From Geminicoccus sp. (GTDB taxonomy: Bacteria; Pseudomonadota; Alphaproteobacteria; UBA7985), in assembly GCA_002705565.1 (NCBI GenBank), contig PAHJ01000156.1, positions 1 through 44,466 of the forward strand: a stretch of 44,466 nucleotides of DNA. The letters are read 5' to 3'. The position numbers and the translations under genes are program-made. Below are positions 1 to 8,889 of the stretch, one piece after another. The number at the start of each line of letters is the position of its first letter. Within the stretch, counting starts at the first letter, position 1. The notes below the pieces were generated by a model that made no database searches, was not told the origin of the DNA, and saw nothing but the letters and a program-made list of their open reading frames with translations.

Positions 1-1646
1 TCCTCAACGAAACAATGGGCGACACCCTCGAAGGGTCCGTCCTCTCCGGTACCGTATTGAACATCGAAAATGATCTGGTGATCATCGATGTCGGCCTCAA
101 GTCTGAAGGCCGCGTACCCCTCAAAGAATTCACGATGCCCGGCCAAGAGCCGACCATCAAAGCAGGCGACACAGTCGAAGTCTTCGTAGAGCGCTACGAG
201 AACAAAGACGGCGAAGTCATGCTGTCCCGCGACAAAGCCCGTCGCGAGGAAGCCTGGGTTGAGCTTGAGAAGAAGTTCAACGATGGCGTCCGCGTGGAAG
301 GTGTCATTTTCAACCGCGTCAAAGGTGGCTTCACGGTCGATCTGGGCGGCGCGGTCGCGTTCCTTCCTGGTTCGCAGGTCGATATTCGCCCCGTGCGTGA
401 CGTCGCTCCGCTGATGAACAACGCGCAGCCCTTCCAGATCCTGAAAATGGACAAGGCGCGCGGCAACATCGTTGTTTCCCGCCGCGCCGTTCTGGAAGAA
501 GCGCGCGCTGAACAGCGTCAGGAGCTGATCCAGAACCTGGAAGAAGGCAGTGTGCTGCAGGGTGTTGTGAAGAACATCACCGACTATGGTGCATTCGTCG
601 ATCTGGGCGGTGTCGATGGCCTGCTGCACGTTACGGACATTTCCTGGCGTCGCATCAACCATCCATCCGAGGTGCTGACCGTTGGTCAGTCCGTCGAAGT
701 GCAGGTGATCAAGTTCAACCGCGAAACGCAGCGTATCTCGCTGGGTATGAAGCAGCTGGAGACCGATCCTTGGGAAACGGTTGCCGCTGAATTCCCGGTT
801 GGTACCAAGTTCAACGGCCGCGTGACCAACATCACCGACTACGGTGCTTTTGTTGAGCTGCTGCCGGGGATTGAAGGCCTGGTTCACGTTTCTGAAATGT
901 CCTGGACCAAGAAGAACGTCCATCCGGGCAAGATCGTTTCCACCTCGCAGGAAGTCGAAGTCGTCATCCTCGACGTTGATACCTCCAAGCGTCGGATCTC
1001 TCTGGGTCTCAAGCAGACCATGCAGAATCCTTGGGAAGCGTTCCTCGACACCTATCCTGTCGGCGCGTCCATCGAAGGCGAAATTCGCAACATCACCGAA
1101 TTCGGTCTGTTCGTTGGCCTCGAAGGCGACATCGACGGCATGGTTCACTTGTCAGATATCGACTGGAACCGTGTGGGCGAAGAAGCCGTCAAGGACTACA
1201 CCAAGGGCGAAACCGTTTCGGCCAAGGTCCTCGACGTTGATGTTGAAAAAGAGCGTATCTCTCTGGGCATCAAGCAGCTCGAAGACGATCCGTTCGCCAA
1301 CGCTATGGACGGCCTGAAGCGCGGTCAGGTGGTAACCACCGTGATCACGCAGGTACAGGACAACGGTATTGAGGTTCAAGTGACTGACGGTGTGACGGGC
1401 TTTATCCGCCGCTCCGATCTGGCACGGGATCGCGATGACCAGCGAACCGACCGTTTTGCGGTTGGCGAGAAGGTTGACGCGAAGATCACTGCGATCGACT
1501 CGAAGACCCGCAAGATCTCCCTGTCCATCAAGGCGCGTGAGACTGAAGAAGAGCAGGAAGCCATGGCCGAGTACGGTTCCACGGATTCCGGCGCATCTTT
1601 GGGCGACATCCTGGGCGAAGCCCTCAAGAAAGGCCGCAACTCCTAA
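1..1646 (+). CDS. rpsA: 30S ribosomal protein S1 (5' end missing)
   Basis: Ribosomal protein S1 binds mRNA on the 30S subunit and helps unfold and position it for initiation. The visible part holds six consecutive S1/OB-fold repeats, at roughly residues 4-70, 90-155, 178-247, 265-335, 350-420 and 438-505 counted from the ATG at 15. The repeats carry the typical '[17 protein letters not shown]' and 'ISLGMKQL' signatures. Codons before that ATG remain open (Leu-Asn-Glu-Thr) and read like the end of the usual S1 N-terminal leader. The ATG is therefore probably internal, and the true start lies about 15-20 codons upstream, outside the window. The gene ends at TAA 1644-1646. ihfB follows 101 bp later, a classical rpsA-ihfB arrangement. 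The six-domain architecture leaves little doubt. Confidence 0.97.
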   Translation, partial: LNETMGDTLEGSVLSGTVLNIENDLVIIDVGLKSEGRVPLKEFTMPGQEPTIKAGDTVEVFVERYENKDGEVMLSRDKARREEAWVELEKKFNDGVRVEGVIFNRVKGGFTVDLGGAVAFLPGSQVDIRPVRDVAPLMNNAQPFQILKMDKARGNIVVSRRAVLEEARAEQRQELIQNLEEGSVLQGVVKNITDYGAFVDLGGVDGLLHVTDISWRRINHPSEVLTVGQSVEVQVIKFNRETQRISLGMKQLETDPWETVAAEFPVGTKFNGRVTNITDYGAFVELLPGIEGLVHVSEMSWTKKNVHPGKIVSTSQEVEVVILDVDTSKRRISLGLKQTMQNPWEAFLDTYPVGASIEGEIRNITEFGLFVGLEGDIDGMVHLSDIDWNRVGEEAVKDYTKGETVSAKVLDVDVEKERISLGIKQLEDDPFANAMDGLKRGQVVTTVITQVQDNGIEVQVTDGVTGFIRRSDLARDRDDQRTDRFAVGEKVDAKITAIDSKTRKISLSIKARETEEEQEAMAEYGSTDSGASLGDILGEALKKGRNS

Positions 1647-1666
1647 GGAGTGAAAGCCACTCGCAC

Positions 1667-1700
1667 GTTCGCGGCCCGGCTAGGGGGCTGTGCCGCGAAC
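1667..1700 (+). other. 9-bp perfect hairpin between rpsA and ihfB
   Basis: GTTCGCGGC at 1667-1675 is the exact reverse complement of GCCGCGAAC at 1692-1700, with a 16-nt loop that is itself G/C-rich. No T-run follows, so it is not a canonical intrinsic terminator. It could stabilise the rpsA 3' end, attenuate read-through into ihfB, or be a processing site. The pairing is seen directly; the role is inference. Confidence 0.55.
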
Positions 1701-1747
1701 AGCGACATGCTGAACGGGCTAGAAATGCCAGAGAGCTAGGGGGAACA

Positions 1748-2041
1748 ATGACTAAATCTGAGCTGATCCAACTTGTTGCTTCGGACAACCCGCACCTTTA
1801 CCTGCGGGATATTACGAAGATCGTGAACACGGTTTTTGATGAAATCACCGAAGGGCTGACTCAAGGTGATCGGATTGAACTGCGCGGTTTTGGCGCCTTC
1901 TCTGTAAAGGTGCGCAAGGCAAGAACGGGCCGTAATCCTCGTTCCGGGGAGCCGGTCGAGGTTTCTGAAAAAGCGATCCCATATTTCAAAACGGGCAAGC
2001 AGCTCCACGAGCGCTTGAACGGCGGCGAAGATTCGGAGTAG
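1748..2041 (+). CDS. ihfB: Integration host factor subunit beta
   Basis: IHF-beta pairs with IHF-alpha (not in this window) to bend DNA sharply at specific sites in replication, recombination and transcription. The protein has 97 residues, the normal size for the DNABII/HU family. The beta-arm signature '[10 protein letters not shown]' (about residues 61-70) contains the proline (P64) that intercalates into DNA. The N-terminal 'MTKSELIQ' is typical of IHF-beta. The start ATG at 1748 sits just after a GGGG-rich ribosome-binding site. A strong terminator follows at 2063-2087, so ihfB ends the rpsA transcription unit. The beta assignment rests on the N-terminus and the rpsA neighbourhood; HU is the only real alternative. 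Confidence 0.95.
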   Translation: MTKSELIQLVASDNPHLYLRDITKIVNTVFDEITEGLTQGDRIELRGFGAFSVKVRKARTGRNPRSGEPVEVSEKAIPYFKTGKQLHERLNGGEDSE

Positions 2042-2062
2042 TCGAACCTTATCGTCACGATT

Positions 2063-2087
2063 AAGGAGGCTCCGGCCTCCTTTTTTT
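2063..2087 (+). terminator. Intrinsic terminator after ihfB
   Basis: AAGGAGGC (2063-2070), loop TCCG, then GCCTCCTT (2075-2082) form an 8-bp perfect stem that runs into a T7 tract (2081-2087). This is a textbook rho-independent terminator 22 bp past the ihfB stop codon. Confidence 0.92.
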
Positions 2088-2222
2088 GTGCGCGACTGAA
2101 CCTCTGGCGACGATCGCGCGCACCCCTCAAATCTGTGCTTTGCAACCATCGGGTTTATCTGCCATTTAATAGGGAGAAGATGAGCGAGTGGTAAAACGCT
2201 TGCGGGCTTACGGGATGAGCCA

Positions 2223-2669
2223 ATGGATACGCGCCAAACAATCGGTGCCATCCGCAAGAGGAGAAGATCCAACCTAATGATCCGCTTTGTATCCTCCATC
2301 ATCGCCATTTTCTTTCTGGCGGTCCTCATCTGGTTTGTGGTTTCGAACACGCAGACCGCAACACTCCGTCTCGCCATTTTGGCGCCAGAAGGAATCGTTC
2401 AGCCCATGGCGCTGTGGATTTCTGCGACGGCTATTGTCAGCTTTGTGCTCGGTGTCTTATTTGTCTGGTTTCGGGCTGGTTCCCGACGCTCGGCCCTGCG
2501 CCGGACGACACGCTCGCTTACAAAAGCAGAAGACGAACTCGAACGCTTGCGCGCCGATTTGGGTGATCGGGACGCAGAAATCGTTCGTCTGGAAGAGCAG
2601 ATGGCCGCGCTGAAGACCATTGATCAACCCGTTGAAGACACCCAGCTTCAGCCCTTGCCTGCGATTTAG
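2223..2669 (+). CDS. LapA (DUF1049) domain inner-membrane protein
   Basis: A 148-residue membrane protein with two transmembrane helices (about residues 19-42 and 60-83), flanked by Arg/Lys-rich cytoplasmic ends, and a C-terminal coiled coil (about 98-132, Leu/Glu/Arg heptads). This is the arrangement of the LapA/DUF1049 family, related to E. coli LapA of the LapAB/YciM lipopolysaccharide-assembly system. Its place just downstream of ihfB is conserved in many proteobacteria. The start at 2223 has a modest GGGA upstream. An ATG at 2277 has a better AGGAGA motif but a long 13-nt spacing and would remove 18 mostly basic residues. The stop codon overlaps the next gene's GTG by one base, suggesting translational coupling. 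The exact molecular role is not shown here. Confidence 0.8.
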   Translation: MDTRQTIGAIRKRRRSNLMIRFVSSIIAIFFLAVLIWFVVSNTQTATLRLAILAPEGIVQPMALWISATAIVSFVLGVLFVWFRAGSRRSALRRTTRSLTKAEDELERLRADLGDRDAEIVRLEEQMAALKTIDQPVEDTQLQPLPAI

Positions 2670-3640
2670 TGCCCGTGCGTTTTGTTCCTGCTTCCGAAAT
2701 TGAAATTGCCCTGGATCAGAAAAGCCTGATCGAAGCCTTGCGACGTGCTTTTCGGATGGGTGCCTCGGCGCGCCCTTTCGAAGCGCCGCTGAGGAACCGG
2801 TTTCTGATCGAAAACGTCCACGAGGCGCCCACGATTTTGCTCAACATGCCGTCCTGGCAGATTGATGGGGATTTGGGCGTCAAGCTGGTGACTGTCAACG
2901 AAGGCAATCCTGCCAAAGGCTTGCCCCTGGTACAGGGCGTTTACCTGTTCATGGACGCCAGCACTGGCAAGATGCGTGGGATCCTCGAAGCTGAATCCAT
3001 TACGGCCAAGCGAACGTCAGCGGCCTCTGCGCTGGCTTCCAGCTACCTGTCCCGAGCGGACGCGTCCCGGCTTTTGATCGTTGGTGCCGGCGCTTTGGCC
3101 CGTCACTTTATCGACGCTCACCGCGCGGTTCGTCCGATCAAAGACGTTCTCGTCTTCAATCGCAGCCCCAAACGCGCCCATGATCTGGTGGCCAACTACA
3201 AGCTTCAGGACGACGCCCGGGAGCTTGATAGCATCGGCGTTACCGAAGATTTACAGGCTGCGGTGGGTGGCGCTGATATCGTGACGTGCGTGACATCCAG
3301 CAGCCAGCCAGTTGTGTTCGGTGACTGGGTTCGGCCGGGAACGCACGTTGATCTCGTTGGCGCGTTTTCGCCTGAAAACCGCGAGTCAGACGACAAGTTG
3401 ATCCAGAAGGCCCGCTTGTTCGTCGATACCCGAACGGGTGCTTTGGCCGAGGCGGGCGACTTGATCATTCCCATCAACAAAGGCTTGATAACGGCCGATG
3501 ACGTGGCGGCTGATTTGTTTGATCTCACCCAGGGCACGCGCGATGGCCGTCGGTTTTATGAGCAAATCACGTTGTTCAAGAACTGCGGTTCTGCCATCGA
3601 GGATCTGGTCGCAGCACGTCTGGCGTACCAGCGGACTTGA
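2669..3640 (+). CDS. Ornithine cyclodeaminase / mu-crystallin family protein
   Basis: A 323-residue NAD(P)-dependent enzyme of the ornithine cyclodeaminase/mu-crystallin family, which also includes ketimine (delta1-pyrroline-2-carboxylate) reductases and some amino-acid dehydrogenases. The Rossmann motif 'VGAGALA' lies at about 138-144. The conserved Lys72, Arg115 ('AKRTSAAS') and Asp228 ('HVDLVGAF') match positions important in characterised members. The segment 'DLVGAFSPENRESDD' resembles ketimine reductases at least as well as true cyclodeaminases, so the substrate is left open. The gene starts with GTG overlapping the lapA stop by one base and shows no separate promoter. It ends 15 bp before a convergent lipoprotein gene. 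Confidence 0.85.
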   Translation: MPVRFVPASEIEIALDQKSLIEALRRAFRMGASARPFEAPLRNRFLIENVHEAPTILLNMPSWQIDGDLGVKLVTVNEGNPAKGLPLVQGVYLFMDASTGKMRGILEAESITAKRTSAASALASSYLSRADASRLLIVGAGALARHFIDAHRAVRPIKDVLVFNRSPKRAHDLVANYKLQDDARELDSIGVTEDLQAAVGGADIVTCVTSSSQPVVFGDWVRPGTHVDLVGAFSPENRESDDKLIQKARLFVDTRTGALAEAGDLIIPINKGLITADDVAADLFDLTQGTRDGRRFYEQITLFKNCGSAIEDLVAARLAYQRT

Positions 3641-3655
3641 TCCGGTCCAGCATTC

Positions 3656-4411
3656 TTAGCGCTCGCGTCCCAGTTCGTTTCGGCGTGGATCGCGGACCAG
3701 AAAGGCTGCTTTTTTGCCGTTGATGATGACCGTGTAACGCTGCCCGATGACCAGCGGGTCAGGGCCTGGGTTCAGCTTGAGCGATTGTGCAAAAACCCTT
3801 TTATCCCGGCACGGCAGGCCCTGCTCTCGCAGGTCGTAGCTGCTGAGTTCCACATAGAAGGTGTCGTCGATGCGCTTGGCCTGGATCAAATCGGGGCGTT
3901 TGCAGTCGTTGAGCACGCGACCGGAAACCACCAGAACGACTTCGGGGCGGTCCTGCCGTACGCGCCGAGTTTGCACGCGAACACCTCTGAGTTTAAGGCC
4001 CAGGCTCGTGTCTGAAACCGGCTCATCGACCCACTTTACAGGCGGCAGTCCTTCTAGCGCGCGGAAACCGGAGGGTGGAATGGGGGTTTGAAAGGCGATT
4101 TGTGGGGCCGCCTCAGGGTCATCGATTGGGTCCGGAATAGCACCATGGCCCGTAGGCCGGCACGCACCACGCCGTACGTCAGCCGCCTCTGCAGCCCTGG
4201 CCCAGCATACGTTGCGGAACGTCTGGCGGAACGGGCCGCAGGAGGGCTCATCAATGCTGCAGAACGCCGGCTCCACCACCCCGCACACGGGTTGCACTGT
4301 TCGCTTGCAGCCTTCATCGATCTGGATGCCGCTGCAGGCAACCAGTGTCAGAAGAAGCAAGCTGGTCAGTGACCAGTGAAGGAGGCGCTGAAGCGCGCTG
4401 ACAGGGGGCAT
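3656..4411 (-). CDS. Lipoprotein with Kazal-like cysteine domain
   Basis: A 251-residue predicted lipoprotein of unknown function. A hydrophobic signal peptide (residues 11-25) ends in the lipobox LVAC with Cys26 as the lipidation site. Residues 35-84 carry six cysteines (35, 43, 51, 58, 69, 84) in the pattern 'PVCG ... TFRNVCWARAA ... RGAC', which resembles bacterial Kazal-type protease-inhibitor domains, with an extra two-cysteine insertion between the PVCG and TF-N-C elements. A Pro-rich linker and a beta-rich C-terminal domain (about 125-245) with no recognised family follow. Protease inhibition is suggested only by the fold signature. The gene lies downstream of ubiA on the same strand after a 159-bp gap. 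The start ATG at 4411 has a weak ribosome-binding site. Confidence 0.7.
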   Translation of the reverse strand: MPPVSALQRLLHWSLTSLLLLTLVACSGIQIDEGCKRTVQPVCGVVEPAFCSIDEPSCGPFRQTFRNVCWARAAEAADVRRGACRPTGHGAIPDPIDDPEAAPQIAFQTPIPPSGFRALEGLPPVKWVDEPVSDTSLGLKLRGVRVQTRRVRQDRPEVVLVVSGRVLNDCKRPDLIQAKRIDDTFYVELSSYDLREQGLPCRDKRVFAQSLKLNPGPDPLVIGQRYTVIINGKKAAFLVRDPRRNELGRER

Positions 4412-4570
4412 AATTTCCGGCGATTGGGATGAAAGGGAGAAAACATTAATTGAATTTCCATTTCATAGTGCAAATGCCCTGCCAATTGATGCCCAAACAT
4501 CGGCTGAGTCCTTGAAATGCGCAGCGGGCACGCCGCGTCGCGGTCGAAATCGAGGCCGCCGGATCGGGCT

Positions 4571-5539
4571 CTAATTTGGCAGCGCGACCAAGAGCCAGGC
4601 GAAAGCCAGAGCCGCTCCGAAGATCCAGCCGGTGACTTGCTCGCCCTTGAATGTGCGAAGACTGTCTGCCGGGTCATCAAAATTAGTGCTTTGGGCCGTG
4701 TACAGCATGCGCACGAGCACGAAGCCCAAACCGATCCCTGATATGAGGAATGCTCCCGTGAATCCGAGATTCAACAGGCAGAAAAGCCAGAAGGCAGCAG
4801 CAATCAAGTATGAAACGCTAATTGCCAAACGGCTGGCAGAACCAAATTTCAAGGCCGTCGAGCGCACGCCAACGATGGCATCGTCAGACTTGTCCTGGTG
4901 GGCGTAGACAGTGTCATAGCCAAAGGTCCAGGCGATACAACCGAGATAAAGCAGGGTCATGGGCCACTGAAATTCTTCGGAAATGGCGGCCCAGCCGATG
5001 AGGGCGCCGAAATTGAACGTCAGCCCTAAAACTGCCTGAGGATAGTCAGTTACTCTCTTGGCTAGGGGGTAAAGGATCACGGGCACCATGGAAACAAGCC
5101 CCAACACGATCCCTAGAGGTTTCATTTGCAAAAGGATTAGCAATCCGAGAGCCAGCAGCAGCGCCAGAAATACACCCGCCTGCGGCAGGCTCACAGCGCC
5201 AGACGCCAGAGGTCGCCCCCGCGTGCGTTCAACCTGACGGTCGAGGTCGCGGTCCCACATGTCGTTGATAACGCACCCTGCGCCACGCATGATGAGCGAG
5301 CCCAGAAACAGCAACACGATCACCCAGACCACCCGCAACGCTTCAACCTCTGGGTTGAAAATGCCGGCGAGCAGCGCGGCCCAGAGTCCGGGAATGAACA
5401 GCAAGTAAGCACCAATGGGACGATCAAGGCGCATCAGGCGTGTATAAGGTCGCGTCCAACCCGGCAAAACGCGGTCAAACCAGGTGGAAGCCTGAATATC
5501 CGTATAGGTTGCCTTTTCCTCGGAGGGATTTTTTGCCAT
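4571..5539 (-). CDS. ubiA: 4-hydroxybenzoate polyprenyltransferase
   Basis: UbiA attaches the polyprenyl tail to 4-hydroxybenzoate, the first membrane step of ubiquinone synthesis. The protein has 322 residues and about eight or nine hydrophobic helices. The first aspartate-rich motif NDxxDxxxD is at N92, D93, D96 and D100, followed by 'RTRGRPLASG'. The second, 'DTVYAHQDKSDD', spans 209-220. Both bind the Mg2+-diphosphate of the prenyl donor. The ATG at 5539 is preceded by AAGGAT at good spacing. The gene is divergent from rsmE with only 43 bp between start codons, so the two promoters must sit close together. The ubiA/rsmE/gshA neighbourhood is common in alphaproteobacteria. Confidence 0.95.
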   Translation of the reverse strand: MAKNPSEEKATYTDIQASTWFDRVLPGWTRPYTRLMRLDRPIGAYLLFIPGLWAALLAGIFNPEVEALRVVWVIVLLFLGSLIMRGAGCVINDMWDRDLDRQVERTRGRPLASGAVSLPQAGVFLALLLALGLLILLQMKPLGIVLGLVSMVPVILYPLAKRVTDYPQAVLGLTFNFGALIGWAAISEEFQWPMTLLYLGCIAWTFGYDTVYAHQDKSDDAIVGVRSTALKFGSASRLAISVSYLIAAAFWLFCLLNLGFTGAFLISGIGLGFVLVRMLYTAQSTNFDDPADSLRTFKGEQVTGWIFGAALAFAWLLVALPN

Positions 5540-5582
5540 TGAACGTTATCCTTCTGTCTTTGACCAACTCCAGTGAGGGGCC

Positions 5583-6368
5583 ATGACCAAGCCTGAACGT
5601 CCCACAGTCCGAGTTTTCGTTGAAGAGGATTTGGCCGAAGGGCAGGCCCTCGTTTTAGCGGAGGGCCCCTCCCACTACCTGCGGAATGTTATGCGCAAAG
5701 CCGAGGGCTCGGTCATCGGTCTTTTCAACGGGCAGTCGCCAGAGTTTGCGGCCAAGCTGGTCAAGGTTGCGAAAAAGGGAGTTCAAGTCGAGCTGGGGTC
5801 AGTCGTTGTCCCCTTTGAACCCGAGCCCTCGCTGACCCTCATGTTCTCACCGATCAAGCGTAATCCAATGGAGACCCTGATCGTCAAAGCGACTGAACTG
5901 GGCGTGACCCGGTTTCAGCCTCTGATCATGGAACATACACAGTCGGAGCGCATGAAGGTCGATCGCCTCAAGACCATCGCGATCGAAGCGGCAGAGCAGT
6001 GCGAACGGCTGACCGTCCCGACTTTTGCCGAACCGCAACCGCTGCGAGACGTCGTGGCGGAGTTTCAAGGCTCCATTGGTGCGGCCTTTGAGACCAGTGA
6101 CTTTGAGCCCGTGCAGGCAGTTCTGGCCCGAGTTGAATGCCTAGAAGGTCTGATGGTTGGACCAGAAGGCGGCTTCAGCGCGGCCGAAATCGATTGGTTG
6201 AAGCAGCAGCCCGGCGTCGTCGGTTTGGGCCTCGGTCCTCGCATTCTCAAGGCTGAAACAGCGGGAATGGTTTTGGTCGGAATCTATCAGGCGTTGAAGG
6301 GTGATTGGGATAAGCGTCCCGATTTTAGAGGACCAGAGAAGCCCGAAGGTAAGTTTAGTTTTGCTTGA
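5583..6368 (+). CDS. rsmE: 16S rRNA (uracil1498-N3)-methyltransferase
   Basis: RsmE methylates U1498 of 16S rRNA using S-adenosylmethionine. It is a SPOUT-class enzyme with a C-terminal trefoil knot. The 261-residue protein has the PUA-like N-terminal domain (about 8-75, including 'HYLRNVMR'). The knot signatures are 'KATELGVTRFQPL' (102-114), 'GPEGGFSAAE' (193-202) and 'LGPRILKAETA' (217-227). The ATG at 5583 follows GAGGGGCC. gshA starts 56 bp after the stop codon and is probably cotranscribed. Confidence 0.95.
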   Translation: MTKPERPTVRVFVEEDLAEGQALVLAEGPSHYLRNVMRKAEGSVIGLFNGQSPEFAAKLVKVAKKGVQVELGSVVVPFEPEPSLTLMFSPIKRNPMETLIVKATELGVTRFQPLIMEHTQSERMKVDRLKTIAIEAAEQCERLTVPTFAEPQPLRDVVAEFQGSIGAAFETSDFEPVQAVLARVECLEGLMVGPEGGFSAAEIDWLKQQPGVVGLGLGPRILKAETAGMVLVGIYQALKGDWDKRPDFRGPEKPEGKFSFA

Positions 6369-6424
6369 CCCAAACGCAGCAGCAACCCATTTGCAAACGA
6401 CGCATTTGTGTCAGAGGTACTGAA

Positions 6425-7804
6425 TTGTCTGCACCGCCTTCAGGAATATCTACGCCGATCCAATCTCGCGATGACCTTCTCTACGCGATCGAGAAGGGCA
6501 ATAAGCCGGAAGAGGATTGGCTGATTGGAACCGAACATGAGAAGTTCGGTTTCTCGCTGCGCGATCACCGTCCGATTGCTTTTGACGAGCCTGATGCCGA
6601 GCAAGGCGGGGTTAGAGACCTGCTGCAAGGACTGGCGCTGAGCTATGGTTGGACGCCTTTGTTGGAAGGCGAAAACGTCATCGCTCTGACCAAGGACGGT
6701 GCCAATATCTCTTTAGAACCCGGCGGACAGTTCGAACTGTCCGGCGCGCCGCTGGAAAATCTTCACCAGACCTGTTCCGAGGTGCACACACACCTCCACG
6801 AAGTCGAAACCATCGCGCGCCCGCTTAATATCGGTATGCTCGGGATTGGAACGCAGCCGCTTTGGACCCGGGACGAATTGCCATGGATGCCCAAAGGACG
6901 GTATCGGATCATGGGCGCTTACATGGAAAAGAAGGGCAATCTGGGCCTGGATATGATGAAAGGCTCGGCCACCATTCAGGTGAACCTGGACTTTTCTTCT
7001 GAAGCTAACATGGTGCAGAAGCTGCGGGTTTCCCTTGCTCTGCAACCCATCGCCACCGCCATTTTTGCGAACTCACCCTTTTCAGCGGGCGCCTTAAACG
7101 GTTACCAGTCCTATCGCGCTGCAATTTGGCAGGATACGGATCCTGACCGGACGGGTGGTTTGGACTTTGCGTTTGAGGATGGCATGGGGTTTGAGCGCTA
7201 TGTCGACTATGCGCTCGATGTTCCCATGTACTTCCTGTACCGCGATGGCGCCTATGTGGATGCAACCGGGCTTTCCTTTCGGGATTTTATGGACAGGAAG
7301 CTGCCGCTGCGGCCCGGCGAAATGCCAATGAAAACCGATTGGGACGATCACCTGACGACGCTATTCCCCGATGTTCGGTTGAAGTCGTTCCTGGAGATGC
7401 GTGGGGCCGACGGTGGTCCATGGCGCAATATCTGTGCGCTGCCAGCATTCTGGGTTGGCCTGCTGTACGACAGCGGCGCGCTCGATGCGGCTTGGGACAT
7501 CGTCCGGCACTGGACAGCCGAAGACCGCCGTTTGCTCGCGCTGAACACACCAAAACAGGGTTTGCGGGGTGAGGTTGCGGGTCGCTCGGTGCTGGAAATT
7601 GCCCGTGAAGTTACAAGCCTGGCCTATGGTGGGCTCAAGAATCGGGCGCGGGCTGGCAAAGTGACTGCGGATGAGACGGAATATCTTGAACCCGTGCGGG
7701 AGTGGCTGGCTGCAGGGCGTTCACCAGCTGACCGCTTGATCGATCGTTTTCAGAACGAATGGGGCGGGGATATTCACAAGGTTTTTGCCGAAGAGGCCTA
7801 CTGA
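6425..7804 (+). CDS. gshA: Glutamate-cysteine ligase (alphaproteobacterial/plant type)
   Basis: GshA joins glutamate and cysteine with ATP, the first step of glutathione synthesis. The protein has 459 residues and belongs to the plant-like class of glutamate-cysteine ligases found in alphaproteobacteria, marked by 'GTEHEKFGF' at 35-43 and 'GSATIQVNLDFSSEANMV' near the middle. TTG at 6425 was chosen because AGAGG sits seven bases upstream and the protein then begins at the usual place. A longer reading from TTG 6365 would overlap rsmE and add 20 residues with no family match. Glutathione-linked genes nearby include grxC. The end of the gene faces a convergent outer-membrane protein gene. Confidence 0.93.
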   Translation: MSAPPSGISTPIQSRDDLLYAIEKGNKPEEDWLIGTEHEKFGFSLRDHRPIAFDEPDAEQGGVRDLLQGLALSYGWTPLLEGENVIALTKDGANISLEPGGQFELSGAPLENLHQTCSEVHTHLHEVETIARPLNIGMLGIGTQPLWTRDELPWMPKGRYRIMGAYMEKKGNLGLDMMKGSATIQVNLDFSSEANMVQKLRVSLALQPIATAIFANSPFSAGALNGYQSYRAAIWQDTDPDRTGGLDFAFEDGMGFERYVDYALDVPMYFLYRDGAYVDATGLSFRDFMDRKLPLRPGEMPMKTDWDDHLTTLFPDVRLKSFLEMRGADGGPWRNICALPAFWVGLLYDSGALDAAWDIVRHWTAEDRRLLALNTPKQGLRGEVAGRSVLEIAREVTSLAYGGLKNRARAGKVTADETEYLEPVREWLAAGRSPADRLIDRFQNEWGGDIHKVFAEEAY

Positions 7805-7875
7805 AGCCGGCTTATCGGCCCCCAAAGCAGAATGTTCGGTGCTGTTGCCTTGGGATTGTCCAGGCCGACGCCACG

Positions 7876-8526
7876 CTAGAACTTCACTTTTCCGCCGAGG
7901 CCAAATGTGATCCCGCTGAGTGACGATTCGCGGGCAATGGTGGAGCCAACGACATCGACATCAATGTCGGTTGTCCCGAGATAGCCGACCTCTGCATGAA
8001 ACGTCGTTCGAGCCCCGAAATCGTACTCCGCGACGCTTTTTACCTGATACACCAGTCCGGTGCCACGATGGTTCCTGCCGGTGGTGTCTGTCAGTCGATA
8101 CTCACCAAAGCCCAGCCCACCACCAAGCTTGAACCGGGCGTTCGTATCGGGTTGGAACTTGTAATAGACGTTGGAAAACGCCGCCACGAGCCGTACTTTT
8201 TCCTTGGGAATCGACAGCGTGGGCACGCCGGCCACCGTGCGATAGTCGATTGTCCCGCTATAAATCGCCAATTCCAGTTCCCCATCCACGTCCGGCAGCA
8301 GTTGCAGCCCGGCCGCTGCAGAAATGCCCCAGCCCGCGTCAACGCCTGTCATGGAAGCGAGGCAAGCTTCGCCTTCATCTAAATCGAGCTGAAACGTCGT
8401 GTTCAACGATACCTTCGCGTAGCCTTGGACCATCGCTGGTGAAACGACATAGGTCAGTGACTGCGCCGAGGCGTGTGCGCACATTGCCAGCGCGACAAAC
8501 GAAAAAATGGCTCCCATGACTTTCAT
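7876..8526 (-). CDS. Outer-membrane beta-barrel protein
   Basis: A 216-residue secreted protein with a signal peptide ending ASA|QS (about residue 21). The rest is made of alternating polar/hydrophobic beta strands with frequent Gly and aromatic residues ('FKLGGGLGFGEYRL', 'TTFHAEVGYLG'), closing with '...FGLGGKVKF'. The terminal Phe is a hallmark of outer-membrane barrels recognised by the BAM complex. It resembles the small OmpA/OmpW/Opa-like 8-strand barrels, but no family is certain. The ATG at 8526 was preferred because GGGAG lies eight bases before it; that same GGGAG would be codons of a longer TTG-initiated reading. A sigma70-like promoter is proposed at 8604-8633. Confidence 0.75.
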   Translation of the reverse strand: MKVMGAIFSFVALAMCAHASAQSLTYVVSPAMVQGYAKVSLNTTFQLDLDEGEACLASMTGVDAGWGISAAAGLQLLPDVDGELELAIYSGTIDYRTVAGVPTLSIPKEKVRLVAAFSNVYYKFQPDTNARFKLGGGLGFGEYRLTDTTGRNHRGTGLVYQVKSVAEYDFGARTTFHAEVGYLGTTDIDVDVVGSTIARESSLSGITFGLGGKVKF

Positions 8527-8889
8527 GGCGGCGGCTCCCAAAAATAAGGGTTTTCGGCAAAGAAAATGAATCTGAAGTCAAAATACGACTCTGAAAACTT
8601 TCTAATATATGTTTAAGAAAGCTTATTAATCAATATGTAAGACCAAAAAATCTAGATAATACTTCGTGTTAGTCGACTCCAACGTTGTGCCGTACGATTT
8701 GAAGGCGTCGAAATACATAATGCGACTAAGGCACAAGGCCTTGTGAATGGCAGATAGGGCGATAAGGTTCTAACTATAGCTTGAGACTTTTGGTCAGACT
8801 GATTGCCGCATGCATGCATCATTAGGTTTGGCATAGTGTAACGAGGCGATCCGCGCCGTTGGGGCGTGGGTAACGGGACAGAAACGAAC
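8527..8889. other. 363-bp divergent intergenic region
   Basis: This gap separates the start codons of the barrel-protein gene (minus) and the DUF1223 gene (plus). Its left half (about 8560-8660) is strikingly AT-rich and holds the proposed minus-strand promoter. Its right half holds the 10-bp palindrome ATGCATGCAT at 8810-8819. No convincing coding sequence or structured RNA was seen. Confidence 0.5.
8604..8633 (-). promoter_or_regulatory. Putative sigma70-type promoter of the barrel-protein gene
   Basis: Read on the minus strand, TTGATT (8628-8633) and TATATT (8604-8609) are 18 bp apart and sit about 80 bp before the start codon, inside an AT-rich block. A 6-bp inverted repeat, CTTTCT/AGAAAG (8598-8603 and 8616-8621), overlaps the -10 region and could be an operator. 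This is by eye only. Confidence 0.4.

Noticed and set aside
2180-2194. Four-residue leader peptide (Met-Ser-Glu-Trp-stop) before lapA
   Set aside because: It has a GGGAGAAG just upstream, but it is too short to distinguish from chance and no attenuator structure follows.
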